A DNA stretch of 64,000 nt. Source: Amylibacter sp. SFDW26 (lineage in GTDB: Bacteria; Pseudomonadota; Alphaproteobacteria; Rhodobacterales; Rhodobacteraceae). The translations under genes and the position numbers were made by a program. The stretch lies in contig NZ_WEIC01000001.1 in NCBI RefSeq assembly GCF_009184395.1, positions 328,047-392,046 of the forward strand. Direction: 5' to 3'. The notes under the pieces are model-generated. The model was not told the origin of the DNA, ran no database searches, and saw nothing but the letters and a program-made list of their open reading frames with translations. Shown one piece after another: positions 29,409 to 38,956 of this stretch. How positions within the stretch are numbered: position 1 is the stretch's first letter; each line of letters starts with the position of its first letter.

Positions 29409-29863
29409 TTGATTTAGATGATATTGACCGCGCATTGCTGCGGGCATTACAAAAAGACGGCAGCTTAACAGCGGCGGCTTTGGCAAAACGGGTGGATATG
29501 TCCCAACCCGCCGCTTGGCGGCGGATTAAGCGCATGGAAGAGGCTGGTGTAATTTCTGGGCGCCGTGTGGTTTTGGATAAAGAAAAGCTTGGCTTTGGCG
29601 TGACTGTGTTTCTAGGCGTGAAGCTTGCAACCAAAGGTCGGGTGTCCTTAGAAGATTTCGAACGTGCAGTGAGTGCCATTCCCGAAGTGCAGGTCGTACA
29701 GCACGTTTTGGGGCTGTATGATTACCGTTTAAAAGTGGTTGCACGCGATATTTCAGACTTTGAAAGGGTGTTAAGGCGCCGTGTTATGGCGTTACCAGGT
29801 GTTGGGGACGTAGAAGCGAATGTTTTGCTGTCAGAAGAGAAAAGAGACATCGCATTGGGGTGA
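29405..29863 (+). CDS. Lrp/AsnC family transcriptional regulator (second of a pair)
   Basis: A 152-residue paralogue of the preceding protein. It shares the DLDDIDRALLRALQKDGSLTAA opening pattern and a helix-turn-helix (AKRVDMSQPAAWRRIKRME), but the ligand domain has diverged. The four-base overlap with the first gene means coupled translation in similar amounts. Paired Lrp proteins can co-assemble; nothing in the sequence proves that here. The likely target is ilvC across the intergenic region, plus autoregulation. Confidence 0.93.
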   Translation: MIDLDDIDRALLRALQKDGSLTAAALAKRVDMSQPAAWRRIKRMEEAGVISGRRVVLDKEKLGFGVTVFLGVKLATKGRVSLEDFERAVSAIPEVQVVQHVLGLYDYRLKVVARDISDFERVLRRRVMALPGVGDVEANVLLSEEKRDIALG

Positions 29864-29908
29864 ATGTTTATTTATTAATGTTTACAGATGATTTTATAGG
29901 TGTTGGCG

Positions 29909-30154
29909 ATGACTAATTTGGAACGTTTCATTCAAGTACTAAAGGATGATGGCTGGGAAGGCGCCGGAGGTTTCTTGTTTAAAAAAGGAACAAGGAGAAT
30001 AATGTTTGATACTAGTTCGTGCATGGAAGTGGGCACAATAAACACACCAAGAGTTTTCGATGTACTTGTTCCAAATAATGATCGTTATGATCGTTGGACG
30101 CTGAATTTAATAGAACATCTATGTAAAACGGATGACTTGATTAATGGGACGTAA
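29909..30154 (+). CDS. Small hypothetical protein
   Basis: An 81-residue protein I do not recognise. It starts MTNLERFIQVLKDDGWEGAG, is soluble and mixed-charge, and has no signal peptide. AGGTG six bases before ATG 29909 supports translation. It is more A+T-rich than its neighbours and stands alone between the Lrp pair and the aminotransferase. An accessory gene or immunity-type protein is possible but unsupported. Confidence 0.55.
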   Translation: MTNLERFIQVLKDDGWEGAGGFLFKKGTRRIMFDTSSCMEVGTINTPRVFDVLVPNNDRYDRWTLNLIEHLCKTDDLINGT

Positions 30155-30321
30155 GAATAACAAGCTCTCTGTGAAATACGTTGCATTGAGGTAAATGTTT
30201 CCGAAGCGAAATTTTAATCATTCAAAACCCCCGCGTTTCTTGGCGTTTTTGTCGTTTTCCATCTGGCAGGAATCAGTTGAGTGTCTAGGTATCGTTACAG
30301 ATATTTTTATGGAGACTCCCT

Positions 30322-31452
30322 ATGTCAGCTCTTTTGCCAAATGTAGATCCCGATGGTTTGCTAGAATTCTCTGTTGTTTTTACAGACCGTTCATTGAACC
30401 ACATGAGTAAACAATTCCAAGGTGTCATGAACGACATCTCTGAAATCCTAACAGGCGTTTATAACACGGATGCCTGCGCTCTTGTACCAGGTGGCGGTAC
30501 TTACGCGATGGAAGCGGTTGCACGTCAATTTGCAACAGACCAAAAAGTTATGGTTCTGCGTAATGGTTGGTTCTCTTTCCGTTGGACGCAAATTTTTGAA
30601 GCGGGCAACATCCCGTCAGAGACAACTGTGATGATGGCGCGCCGCACAGGCAATGCACACCAAACACCGTTTGCACCTGCACCGATTGATGAGGTTGTGG
30701 CTAAAATCAAAGAAGAACAACCAGCTGTTGTTTTCGCACCGCACGTTGAAACATCAAGCGGCATGATCCTTCCTGATGATTATATAAAAGCTGTGGCTGA
30801 TGCTGTGCATTCTGTGGGCGGTTTGTTCGTTCTGGATTGTATCGCATCTGGCTGTATCTGGGTTGATATGAAAGCAACTGGCGTAGATGTTTTGATTTCT
30901 GCACCACAAAAAGGGTGGTCAGCGTCCCCATCTGCGGGCATCGTAATGATGAATGCAGACGCAAAAGCCAAAGTTGCTGAAACAACGGGCACAAGCTTTG
31001 CTGTGAACTTGCAAACATGGTCAAACATCATGGACGCATACACAAACGGCGGCCACGCATATCACGCGACAATGCCAACAGACGCATTGAAAGACTTCCG
31101 CGACACAATGATTGAAACACGTGAATATGGTTTCGATAAATTGAAAGATGCACAACAAGAACAGGGCGATCGTATCCGCGCAGTTCTTAAAGACCGCGGT
31201 TACGTTTCTGTTGCAGCTGACGGTTTCGGTGCACCAGGTGTGGTTGTAAGCTATACTGATGAGGCTGGCCTACAAAACGGCAGCAAGTTTGTTGCAGAAG
31301 GCGTTCAAATCGCAGCGGGTGTTCCATTGCGTTGTGATGAGCCGGCTGATTACTCTACATTCCGTTTGGGTCTGTTTGGTTTGGACAAGCTTTATGATGT
31401 GGACGCAACGGTTGCACGTTTAGAGTCTGTTTTGGACAAAGTGGCAGCTTAA
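30322..31452 (+). CDS. Class V aminotransferase (alanine-glyoxylate/serine-pyruvate type)
   Basis: A 376-residue PLP enzyme of class V. LVPGGGTYAMEAVARQF binds the cofactor phosphate, FVLDCIASGCIW holds the Asp, and SAPQKGWSASPSAG carries the Schiff-base Lys. The order of motifs matches alanine-glyoxylate and serine-pyruvate aminotransferases, but the substrate pair cannot be fixed. GGAG precedes the ATG. Its stop overlaps that of the convergent UbiH-like gene (31449-31452). The frame has more G+C at third positions than the gene just upstream. Confidence 0.85.
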   Translation: MSALLPNVDPDGLLEFSVVFTDRSLNHMSKQFQGVMNDISEILTGVYNTDACALVPGGGTYAMEAVARQFATDQKVMVLRNGWFSFRWTQIFEAGNIPSETTVMMARRTGNAHQTPFAPAPIDEVVAKIKEEQPAVVFAPHVETSSGMILPDDYIKAVADAVHSVGGLFVLDCIASGCIWVDMKATGVDVLISAPQKGWSASPSAGIVMMNADAKAKVAETTGTSFAVNLQTWSNIMDAYTNGGHAYHATMPTDALKDFRDTMIETREYGFDKLKDAQQEQGDRIRAVLKDRGYVSVAADGFGAPGVVVSYTDEAGLQNGSKFVAEGVQIAAGVPLRCDEPADYSTFRLGLFGLDKLYDVDATVARLESVLDKVAA

Positions 31453-32648
31453 ACGCTGCCCAAGCCCTTACGCATAAGGGTCTTACGAATTGGAGCAAGT
31501 CCGTGCAGGGCTTGCAATCCCTTCAGGCGCAACGCCTTTAGATTATCAGTTTCCGTCATCGCTGCACGATTTAACAGGTTCACACCTGTCACACGTGTTT
31601 TGATGTCTTTATGACGGGCTTTGTTATAGGCCGTTAGCATTTCTTGGCTGCCCAATGTGTCTGGGCTTTCAAGTGCCAGATCAAGTAAACATTGAATATC
31701 CGTTAAGCTCATATTCAGACCCTGTGCGCCGATAGGCGGGATCACATGGGCCGCTTCTGCGATCAATGCGATACGCGGGCCATCCAAACGTTCCGCAAGA
31801 CGGCTGATCATAGGCCACGTCACGCGGCGGGTTTCCAATGTGAGGGTTCCAAGTATACCGCATGAGCGTTCGTTAATTGCAGTGTTAAAGGCCGTATCAT
31901 CAAGCTTCATCAAATCAGAGGCTTTTGGCCCTGTTTCCATCCAAATCACAGCCGAATAATGTTTGCCGTTCTGATCGGGCAAAGGCACCAATGTGAAAGG
32001 GCCGCCTGTGCGGTGGATTTCAGTAGATATGTTTTGATGCGGTTCTGTATGAGATACAGAGAACACGATAGCTTTTTGCCCAAAACGCCAAGTCTTTGCA
32101 TCTATTCCCGCCATATCTCGAGCGGGGGAATTACGGCCGTCTGCCGCAAGTACCATTTTGCAGACAACTTGTGTGCCATTCGATAGCTGAACATAGGCGG
32201 TATCTAAACGTGGTGTAATCCGTTTGGTTTCAACACCCGTTAAAAACGTCACATTATCCAACTCATCAATACGTTTCAGCATTTCGCGGCGCAGCAGCCA
32301 ATTGGGCAAGTTCCACGCAAAAGGCTCGTCTGAAATTTCCGCAGCCACAAAATCCGCGACTTTGCGGATTTCATTCACCTCACCACCTGCATCTGCCAAA
32401 CGCATGATTTCCAATGGTGTTGCATAAGCTTGCAGATGTTTCCAAATCCCTGCTGATATCAATGTATTACGCGCAGGTTGCAAAAATGCTGTGCTGCGCA
32501 AATCGGCCTGTGGATTAGAGGCCTCAGTCACTGGCGGCATAGGGTCTACGCAGATCACATCAAATCCAGCCGCACCAAAAGCGCAGGCCGCTGTCATGCC
32601 AGCAATGCCGCCACCAGAAATAAGGATATCTGTTGTGATACGTTCCAT
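31449..32648 (-). CDS. UbiH/UbiF-family FAD-dependent hydroxylase
   Basis: A 399-residue flavin monooxygenase of the UbiH/COQ6 group, likely a ring hydroxylase in ubiquinone synthesis. The FAD dinucleotide loop is ISGGGIAGMTAACAFGAAG, the DG motif is VLAADGRNSPAR, and the third FAD motif reads IAEAAHVIPPIGAQGLNMSL. The last usually starts GDAAH; here it is AEAAH, which I believe is tolerated in alphaproteobacterial members. Which ring position it hydroxylates cannot be said. The HAD gene is 38 bases upstream on the same strand. Confidence 0.87.
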   Translation of the reverse strand: MERITTDILISGGGIAGMTAACAFGAAGFDVICVDPMPPVTEASNPQADLRSTAFLQPARNTLISAGIWKHLQAYATPLEIMRLADAGGEVNEIRKVADFVAAEISDEPFAWNLPNWLLRREMLKRIDELDNVTFLTGVETKRITPRLDTAYVQLSNGTQVVCKMVLAADGRNSPARDMAGIDAKTWRFGQKAIVFSVSHTEPHQNISTEIHRTGGPFTLVPLPDQNGKHYSAVIWMETGPKASDLMKLDDTAFNTAINERSCGILGTLTLETRRVTWPMISRLAERLDGPRIALIAEAAHVIPPIGAQGLNMSLTDIQCLLDLALESPDTLGSQEMLTAYNKARHKDIKTRVTGVNLLNRAAMTETDNLKALRLKGLQALHGLAPIRKTLMRKGLGSV

Positions 32649-32686
32649 GATTTTAACCTAGGGCGAATAATTTGGTACGGAAAGGC

Positions 32687-33328
32687 TCAAGCGACTAGGC
32701 GCGACAGAAAGTCTGTAAGGTCATCCGTGTGATAATGAATGAACGGATGATCCTCTTTGGGACCAACAAGGATGGTTTTCAAGCCCATAGCATGGGGAAT
32801 TTCCAGATTGCGCACGTCATCCTCGAACAACGCAGCCTTGGTCGGATCAACACCATCTAATGCGAATACACGCTCAAATGCAGCGCGACGTGGCTTTGGC
32901 TGATATCCTGCGTGTTCCACGCCATACATCCCATCAAATATATCATCAATGCCAAGGGCACGGGTCACGTTTTCTGCATGACCTTTTGACCCGTTTGTAT
33001 AGATAATTTTACGGCCGTTTAATTTTGTGATGTTATCGCGTAATTCCGTGTTCTTTTTAATGTGAGAAACATCAATTTTATGAACTGCATCCAAGAATGG
33101 ATCAGGGTCTAGGTCATGACGCTCCATAAGTCCCGCCAAGGTAGTTCCGTATTCTTTCCAATAGGTTGCGCGAATTTTATCGGCTGCGGGTTCATCCAAA
33201 TTCAAAGCCTGCATCACATATTGGGTCATCAAAACATCGATCTGATCGAATAAAGCATCGGATGGCGGATAAAGCGTGTTGTCTAGATCAAAGACCCAAG
33301 TGGTCACATGTGAAAAATCGTGTTGCAT
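32687..33328 (-). CDS. HAD hydrolase, pyrimidine 5'-nucleotidase type
   Basis: A 213-residue HAD phosphatase. Motif I is VFDLDNTLYPPS, motif II is KIIYTNGSKGHA, motif III is the Lys in YQPKPRRAAF, and motif IV is LFEDDVRNLEIP. The DLDNTLY plus TNG pattern is that of SDT1-like pyrimidine 5'-nucleotidases. ATG 33328 fits the family; the longer frame to 33481 would run through the divergent methyltransferase start. No clear ribosome site. It precedes the UbiH-like gene on the same strand. Confidence 0.88.
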   Translation of the reverse strand: MQHDFSHVTTWVFDLDNTLYPPSDALFDQIDVLMTQYVMQALNLDEPAADKIRATYWKEYGTTLAGLMERHDLDPDPFLDAVHKIDVSHIKKNTELRDNITKLNGRKIIYTNGSKGHAENVTRALGIDDIFDGMYGVEHAGYQPKPRRAAFERVFALDGVDPTKAALFEDDVRNLEIPHAMGLKTILVGPKEDHPFIHYHTDDLTDFLSRLVA

Positions 33329-33372
33329 AAACGTACAGTATTGGCGCAACGTGGGCACGTCTAGGAGTAAAT

Positions 33373-34191
33373 ATGTCAGATACAATTGATTGGCGCGGAA
33401 GTGTCGGAAAAGAATGGGCGGATAAGGTCGACGGCTTGGATTTATTACTGGGGCCAACTGGCGATGCAGGGATCGAAGCACTTGGAGATTTAAGCGGAAA
33501 ATGTGTTCTGGATGTTGGTTGTGGTGCTGGTACTACCAGCCGTGCTTTGGCTGCACGTGGGGCTATTGTAACTGGTGCTGACATATCCAGTGACCTTTTG
33601 GATGTGGCGCGTGAACGTGGTCATGCGAATTATATTATGGCTGATGCATCTGCCGACCCTTTAGGCGGGCCACATGACGCCGTTTATTCGCGGTGTGGGG
33701 CGATGTTTTTTGATGATCCGGTTGCAGCGTGGTCACATATTCGCAGTGAAGTATCCAAAAATGCCGATTTATCGATCGTGTGTTGGTGTGCTGCCAAAGA
33801 GAACGGCTGGGCTAGCATCCCAATGCATGCTGCGCGCGATATTTTAGAACTGCACAACGTCAAACAAGCCCCTGTCGGCACACCTGGCCCTTTTGGATGG
33901 GCGGACCCTGCATATTTTGCACCTGTTTTGGAACAAGCAGGCTGGCGTGACTTATCATGGGAAGCAGTTGAACGCCCTGCAATGTTCACGACAGGGGATA
34001 ATCCTGATCCTGTTGAACGTGCTGTTGAATTTACATTGCGCGTTGGCATTTTGGCGCGTCATTTGAAGGGCAAATCACCCGAATTACGTGCTAAGGTTGC
34101 AAACTCTCTTAGGGGAGTGTTTCATAAATATGTCGAAGATGATGCAGTATACGTGCCTACAAAGGCGTGGGTTATAACAGGCAAAGGGTAG
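33373..34191 (+). CDS. SAM-dependent methyltransferase
   Basis: A 272-residue class I methyltransferase. The SAM loop is CVLDVGCGAGTTSRALAARG with the acidic ribose-binding strand ending TGADIS. The C-terminal third (FGWADPAYFAPVLEQAGW) is typical of methyltransferases acting on small molecules. Substrate unknown. AGGAG lies before the ATG. It is divergent from the HAD gene by 44 bases and is followed by an FkbM-type methyltransferase eight bases on, so they are likely co-transcribed. Confidence 0.87.
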   Translation: MSDTIDWRGSVGKEWADKVDGLDLLLGPTGDAGIEALGDLSGKCVLDVGCGAGTTSRALAARGAIVTGADISSDLLDVARERGHANYIMADASADPLGGPHDAVYSRCGAMFFDDPVAAWSHIRSEVSKNADLSIVCWCAAKENGWASIPMHAARDILELHNVKQAPVGTPGPFGWADPAYFAPVLEQAGWRDLSWEAVERPAMFTTGDNPDPVERAVEFTLRVGILARHLKGKSPELRAKVANSLRGVFHKYVEDDAVYVPTKAWVITGKG

Positions 34192-34199
34192 AGTTTAAT

Positions 34200-34967
34200 A
34201 TGAAACCACATGAAAAAATCATCGAAGCGCGACGTTTATTGCAAGAAGCTCATCAAGAGTTGGCTACGTTTTTAGGAACGGAACGCAGCCGACGACGAGG
34301 CGAAGCTTTGCGGCAAAGCCATGTAATTTCCAATATGATGGCCACATCACAGTTCTTCTATTCACAAGCTGGGCAGGACCGTGTGATTGATGGTTTGTTG
34401 GATGGAAAACGTGACGGTGTTTTTGTGGATATCGGTGGATATGATGGTGTGACGGGTTCTAACACCTTGTTTTTTGAAAATTTTCGTAATTGGACTGGCG
34501 TGATTGTTGAGCCATCACCAACTCAGATTAAGCTTGCAGAAGAAGCACGTAAAAACCCATGTATAATGGCGGCAGTTGCTGGCAAAACGGGTAAAGCGAA
34601 TTTTATGGAAGTAACGTCTGGATACACTCAGATGAGTGGGTTCTTAGACAGTTATGACGCAGCACTTCTAGAACGTGTGCGTGCACATGAAAAACATCAA
34701 GAGGTCGTGCATAAACTGTCGAAAAAGACGCTTCAATCGATTTTGAACAAACATAAGCTTAAGAAAATCGACCTGATATCATTGGATGTTGAAGGCGGGG
34801 AAATGGATATTTTGAATAATTTCCCGTTTGAAAAATACGATATTGAGGTGTGGAGTATCGAAAATAATGCACAAAGTTCTGATTTACCTGAATTAATGCG
34901 GTCAAAAGGCTATGATTTAGTGGAATTTGCTGGTGTAGATGATATCTACCGTAAAAAGCAAAGCTAA
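34200..34967 (+). CDS. FkbM family methyltransferase
   Basis: A 255-residue protein. After a helical N-terminus of 55 residues comes SQAGQDRVIDGLLDGKRDG, then the SAM motif GVFVDIGGYDGVTGSN and IVEPSPTQ. Further on, LISLDVEGGEMDIL marks the FkbM domain. FkbM enzymes O-methylate sugars or polyketides. The ATG is 34200 with AAAGGG upstream. The preceding methyltransferase ends eight bases before it and a GntR regulator follows, without an obvious pathway link. Confidence 0.88.
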   Translation: MKPHEKIIEARRLLQEAHQELATFLGTERSRRRGEALRQSHVISNMMATSQFFYSQAGQDRVIDGLLDGKRDGVFVDIGGYDGVTGSNTLFFENFRNWTGVIVEPSPTQIKLAEEARKNPCIMAAVAGKTGKANFMEVTSGYTQMSGFLDSYDAALLERVRAHEKHQEVVHKLSKKTLQSILNKHKLKKIDLISLDVEGGEMDILNNFPFEKYDIEVWSIENNAQSSDLPELMRSKGYDLVEFAGVDDIYRKKQS

Positions 34968-34982
34968 CGACCAAAGGATAGG

Positions 34983-35618
34983 GTGATCGTGAAAGGCCAA
35001 ACTGATGCATATAGGTTGATTGTAGATGCAATCGATGCTGGGCTTTATAAGCCTGGGGATCGTTTGGTTGAATCGGAATTGGCAGACAGATTTCAAGTAT
35101 CCCGCACACCAATTCGCGAAGCTTTGCAGCGTTTAGAAACCCAATCCATGCTAACGCGTGATGGGCGGTCTTTGATTGTGGCCTCTTTGGATCATAATCA
35201 ACTGGCTGAACTTTATGCTGTACGTTCTGAATTGGAAGGGTTGGCGGCTAAATTAGCGGCGCAACATTCGACACCAGAAGAGGTGCGCGTTTTATACGAT
35301 ATGATTGCAGCAGACCGACAGATCATAGATGATCCTGATGCGTTATCGCGTGCAAACCGCCGGTTCCATAATCAAATCCATCTAGCGAGCCGAAATCGTT
35401 ATTTGATCACACAGTTGAAAATGGTTCACCGCTCAATGGCGCTATTGGCGTCTACATCGTTGGCCGTTGATGGGCGTGGTGAAATGGCATTGAACGAGCA
35501 CGAAGAGATTGTAAAAGCGATCGAAGGCCGTGATGGTGAATTAGCGAGTAATTTGCTGAAACAACATATTTCCTATGCATTTGAAACCCGCCTGAAAATT
35601 GATGCTGGCGAAGTTTAA
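34983..35618 (+). CDS. GntR family (FadR/FCD subfamily) transcriptional regulator
   Basis: A 211-residue regulator. The winged helix-turn-helix is in GDRLVESELADRFQVSRTPI and REALQRLETQ; the all-helical FCD ligand domain covers residues 85-200, with NRRFHNQIHLASRN providing metal-binding histidines typical of FCD. A GTG start at 34983 (AGGA four bases upstream) is chosen; GTG 34989 is equally possible. Its stop overlaps that of the convergent glycosyltransferase. Ligand and targets unknown. Confidence 0.9.
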   Translation: MIVKGQTDAYRLIVDAIDAGLYKPGDRLVESELADRFQVSRTPIREALQRLETQSMLTRDGRSLIVASLDHNQLAELYAVRSELEGLAAKLAAQHSTPEEVRVLYDMIAADRQIIDDPDALSRANRRFHNQIHLASRNRYLITQLKMVHRSMALLASTSLAVDGRGEMALNEHEEIVKAIEGRDGELASNLLKQHISYAFETRLKIDAGEV

Positions 35619-37546
35619 TTTTTATTAATTGGAAATTGCGCTGAATTTTGTGTCAGTTTTTCGATTTCTTTTTCATAAAGCTGATCGTTCAATCCATGTT
35701 CGCTTTTATCCCAATAAGACGGGCGAATGATCATTTCGAATAGAGCTTTATAAGAGGCGAAACACGTGATTGGCCAATAAAGTATGGTCGTGAATATCCA
35801 TGGGCGCAGGTGTTTGTGATTTGGGGTATTCGTTGCTGTAAACCCTAATACAAATGACAGGCACTCTGTCGCTATGAATAGGCCGACAAGACCTGTGATG
35901 AAATAGGGAGGTAAGTTGGAATAATAGGGTAAGTCATATCCAATACTCAGCACCCACATTGGCAAGATAATGGGAACTAATGGGCACAAAAGCCAAGGTA
36001 TTATAGTCAAAGACACCATGGACATAAAGGCAAGCGTTCCTATTTTCTGATGAAGTTTTATTGGGTTCCTAAGATGTACTAGCCCTGTGAAAAGCAAGCC
36101 TTTTAACCAACGTGATCTTTGTTTTATCCATGGTATAAACCTGTAATTTGCCTCTTCATATGTGATCGCATTGATCCATTCACAGCGATATCCCATGCGG
36201 TATAACCTATAGCCAAGATCGGCATCTTCAGTCACGTTATAAGCATCCCAACGCCCCATCTTTTCTAATATATTGCGGCGAAAGAATACGGATGTACCGC
36301 CAAGTGGGATCGGGAGTTTATATTTGCTTAAGGCTGGTAAAATAACGCGAAACAAAATTGCATATTCGATAGTAAAACACCGCGACATCCAATTTGTTTT
36401 CGGGTTGTAGAAATCCAGTACACATTGCACACAGGCCACATCATCATCCGCAGCGTTTAGGTGTTGTATCACACATTCGACCTGATTGATCTCTGGCGCG
36501 TCTTCGGCATCATAAATGCCAATTATGCTGCCTGTGCAAAAGTCCAAAGCATAATTCATCGCACGTGGTTTTGTTTTTAAATGCCCATCAGGTACCTCTA
36601 AAAATTTGATGTGATCGGGCTGGTTCAAAATAGTGATCGCATTCTTGGTTTCATCATCATTTTGTTCATATATCAGATGAATTTCCAGAAGCTCTTTGGG
36701 ATATTCTATGGAGCTTAACCTATTGATAAGGCGATTTATTATAGCGCTTTCTTTATATAGCGGGACAAGAATGGAAACTTTTGGGCGCTTCATACGCTTG
36801 TTTGGTTTTGCGTGCTTATTATTTTTGCGACTATAAAGCGTATAAAGGCAAAATAATCGAAACCACATCAATACGGTTAAGGTCGCGAAAACAATGCATA
36901 GGCATATGAAAATTGTGGTTGCAGGATTTATTACTGCGATTGTCACCAGGACTGATAACAATCCAAAACGTAAAATATTCGGCTTTGACCATGTCATCCA
37001 TGATTTACAACTATACGCATCAGGACAGCATGAGAGTGCGTTGTCTTTTAATATGTCCGCCTGCGTACCTGCAATGAATTTTTGTAATTCGGGTGGTGTG
37101 ATGAGAACAAAATCTAATAACTTATCCTTGTCATGAAATTCTGCGCGCAAGTTTTCAATCATATTTGGATCTGTAACGGCTATGGTCATATGGGTGTCTG
37201 TACAGCGCCAGACGATGTATCCTTTTTGTAAGGATTGTATTGGAGTGGAAAAATCGACCCAATTCAGTGATGGTGGGTGAATTGCAAAATCTACGATATC
37301 TAGATCATGAAGCTCTCCAAGTGCCCAGTATAACTGGTCTTGCGTGATCTTCCCCATGCCAATCAGAATCTCTCCAATGGCAGCCTGCTCATAAGCTTGT
37401 ATAGACCACGCTTTTAAAAGGTCACTTTCTGTAACCCAGTTTTGCGCCAATAAAACCCGCCCCAAACTGCGTTTTTGGATGGGTTTATCGTTGGTTTTTT
37501 TGGAATGATCAGGAACAAGTTTTAAATGAGATGCAAGAGATGACAT
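35615..37546 (-). CDS. GspE_N-domain family 2 glycosyltransferase
   Basis: A 643-residue membrane protein. Residues about 25-165 form a GspE/MshE N-terminal module (LGRVLLAQNWVTESDLLKAW, GEILIGMGKITQDQLYWALG), the kind that binds cyclic di-GMP in MshE. Two membrane spans follow. A processive GT2 domain comes next: VSILVPLYKES, IGIYDAEDAPE with the metal-binding acidic motif, NVTEDADLGYRLYRMGYR and QRSRWLKGL (QxxRW). Four further C-terminal spans end it. The layout matches exopolysaccharide synthases such as XagB-type proteins. The regulatory N-module suggests control by a second messenger. Product unknown. Confidence 0.85.
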   Translation of the reverse strand: MSSLASHLKLVPDHSKKTNDKPIQKRSLGRVLLAQNWVTESDLLKAWSIQAYEQAAIGEILIGMGKITQDQLYWALGELHDLDIVDFAIHPPSLNWVDFSTPIQSLQKGYIVWRCTDTHMTIAVTDPNMIENLRAEFHDKDKLLDFVLITPPELQKFIAGTQADILKDNALSCCPDAYSCKSWMTWSKPNILRFGLLSVLVTIAVINPATTIFICLCIVFATLTVLMWFRLFCLYTLYSRKNNKHAKPNKRMKRPKVSILVPLYKESAIINRLINRLSSIEYPKELLEIHLIYEQNDDETKNAITILNQPDHIKFLEVPDGHLKTKPRAMNYALDFCTGSIIGIYDAEDAPEINQVECVIQHLNAADDDVACVQCVLDFYNPKTNWMSRCFTIEYAILFRVILPALSKYKLPIPLGGTSVFFRRNILEKMGRWDAYNVTEDADLGYRLYRMGYRCEWINAITYEEANYRFIPWIKQRSRWLKGLLFTGLVHLRNPIKLHQKIGTLAFMSMVSLTIIPWLLCPLVPIILPMWVLSIGYDLPYYSNLPPYFITGLVGLFIATECLSFVLGFTATNTPNHKHLRPWIFTTILYWPITCFASYKALFEMIIRPSYWDKSEHGLNDQLYEKEIEKLTQNSAQFPINKN

Positions 37547-37605
37547 ACTTTAGACCAAAATAATTTGATCCAAAGCTCGCGTAATTTAATTAAAACTTGT
37601 TTAAT

Positions 37606-38769
37606 TTAAGCCATAGAAGCCGCAAAGCGCTCGAACAGATAAAAACTGTCTTGCGGGCCAGGGCTGGCCTCTGGGTGTTGCTGTACGGAAAACACTGGAC
37701 GATCTGTCATTTTGATACCGCAGTTCGATCCATCGAACAAAGACACATGTGTTTCTTCGACACCCTCTGGCAATGATTGTGCATCTACAGCAAAACCGTG
37801 GTTCATTGATGTGATTTCCACTTTTCCTGTTTCATGTTCTTTCACAGGGTGGTTTGCACCGTGATGGCCGTGGCTCATCTTCATCGTTTTGCCACCCAAA
37901 GCCAACGCAAGCATCTGATGACCAAGGCAAATACCAAACATTGGCAGATCAGTTGTGTCCAAAATCTCTTTGATCATTGGCACAGCATATTCGCCAGTGG
38001 CAGCAGGGTCACCTGGTCCGTTTGATAGGAAAACACCTTGTGGTTTATGTGCCAAAACCTCTTCCGCGGTTGCGGTTGCAGGCAGGACAGTCACATCGCA
38101 TCCAGCGCTGGCTAAGCAGCGAAGGATATTGCGTTTTGCACCGTAATCTATGGCGACAACTTTTTTGCCAGGTTCTGTGCGTTCGGAAAAACCATCAGGC
38201 CATGCCCAGCGTTGTTCGTTCCATTTATAGGATTGTGCACATGTCACGTCTTTTGCCAAATCCAAACCTTCTAGGCCTGTAAATTCGCGGGCATGCGCCA
38301 ATAGCGCCTCTATATCAAAGTTGCCTTCTGGGTCATGTGCGATGGCAACATGAGGCGCCCCTTGGTGTGTGATGGCACGTGTCAAACGACGTGTATCCAC
38401 ACCGCCAACGCCAATACGGCCGCGCTTTGCAAGCCAAGCGGATAATGTGCCCTGAGAACGCCAATTTGATGGCTCTGTCGGATCCCATTTCACAACCATG
38501 GCACGCGCTACAGGATCACCTGTTTCGTCGTCTTCGGCATTTACGCCAGTATTACCAATATGTGGAAATGTGAAAGTAATGGCTTGCCCTGCATAACTTG
38601 GATCAGTCATGATTTCTTGATACCCAGTCATCGCGGTGTTGAAGCAAAGTTCGGCCTGAATCACCCCAGTGGCGCCAAAACCGTATCCGTAAAAGATTGT
38701 TCCATCGGCCAAAACAATACAAGCCGTTGGTTTTCCAGGTTTTTTCTGGGAGGCAGCAGCAGCAGACAT
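37606..38769 (-). CDS. carA: Carbamoyl-phosphate synthase small subunit
   Basis: A 387-residue glutaminase subunit that supplies ammonia to CarB for arginine and pyrimidine synthesis. The N-domain contains FNTAMTGYQEIMTDPSYAGQ and GVGGVDTRRLTR. The class I amidotransferase domain has FLSNGPGDPA, the nucleophile in FGICLGHQML, and the catalytic His in QQHPEASPGP. All are intact. carB is not in the window. It is divergent from the yqeY-like gene. Confidence 0.97.
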   Translation of the reverse strand: MSAAAASQKKPGKPTACIVLADGTIFYGYGFGATGVIQAELCFNTAMTGYQEIMTDPSYAGQAITFTFPHIGNTGVNAEDDETGDPVARAMVVKWDPTEPSNWRSQGTLSAWLAKRGRIGVGGVDTRRLTRAITHQGAPHVAIAHDPEGNFDIEALLAHAREFTGLEGLDLAKDVTCAQSYKWNEQRWAWPDGFSERTEPGKKVVAIDYGAKRNILRCLASAGCDVTVLPATATAEEVLAHKPQGVFLSNGPGDPAATGEYAVPMIKEILDTTDLPMFGICLGHQMLALALGGKTMKMSHGHHGANHPVKEHETGKVEITSMNHGFAVDAQSLPEGVEETHVSLFDGSNCGIKMTDRPVFSVQQHPEASPGPQDSFYLFERFAASMA

Positions 38770-38956
38770 AACATCATCCTATGGGTAAATTTGGCGCAAA
38801 CTACGGTTTTGTGGACAAATGGTCAAGACATGTAAAAAATCAAAAATGCTAAAGTTTCAGCACCTTAGAACGTCGGGTTTTTATTGTCTCTTTAAATTTA
38901 AACAGATATGCTCTGAGGTCTTGAATGCACGAATTGGGACGGGAGACCCTTATAAT

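Noticed and set aside
30195-30410. 71-codon frame before the aminotransferase
   Set aside because: No ribosome site, Ser/Phe/Cys-rich product, and it runs into the aminotransferase in another frame.
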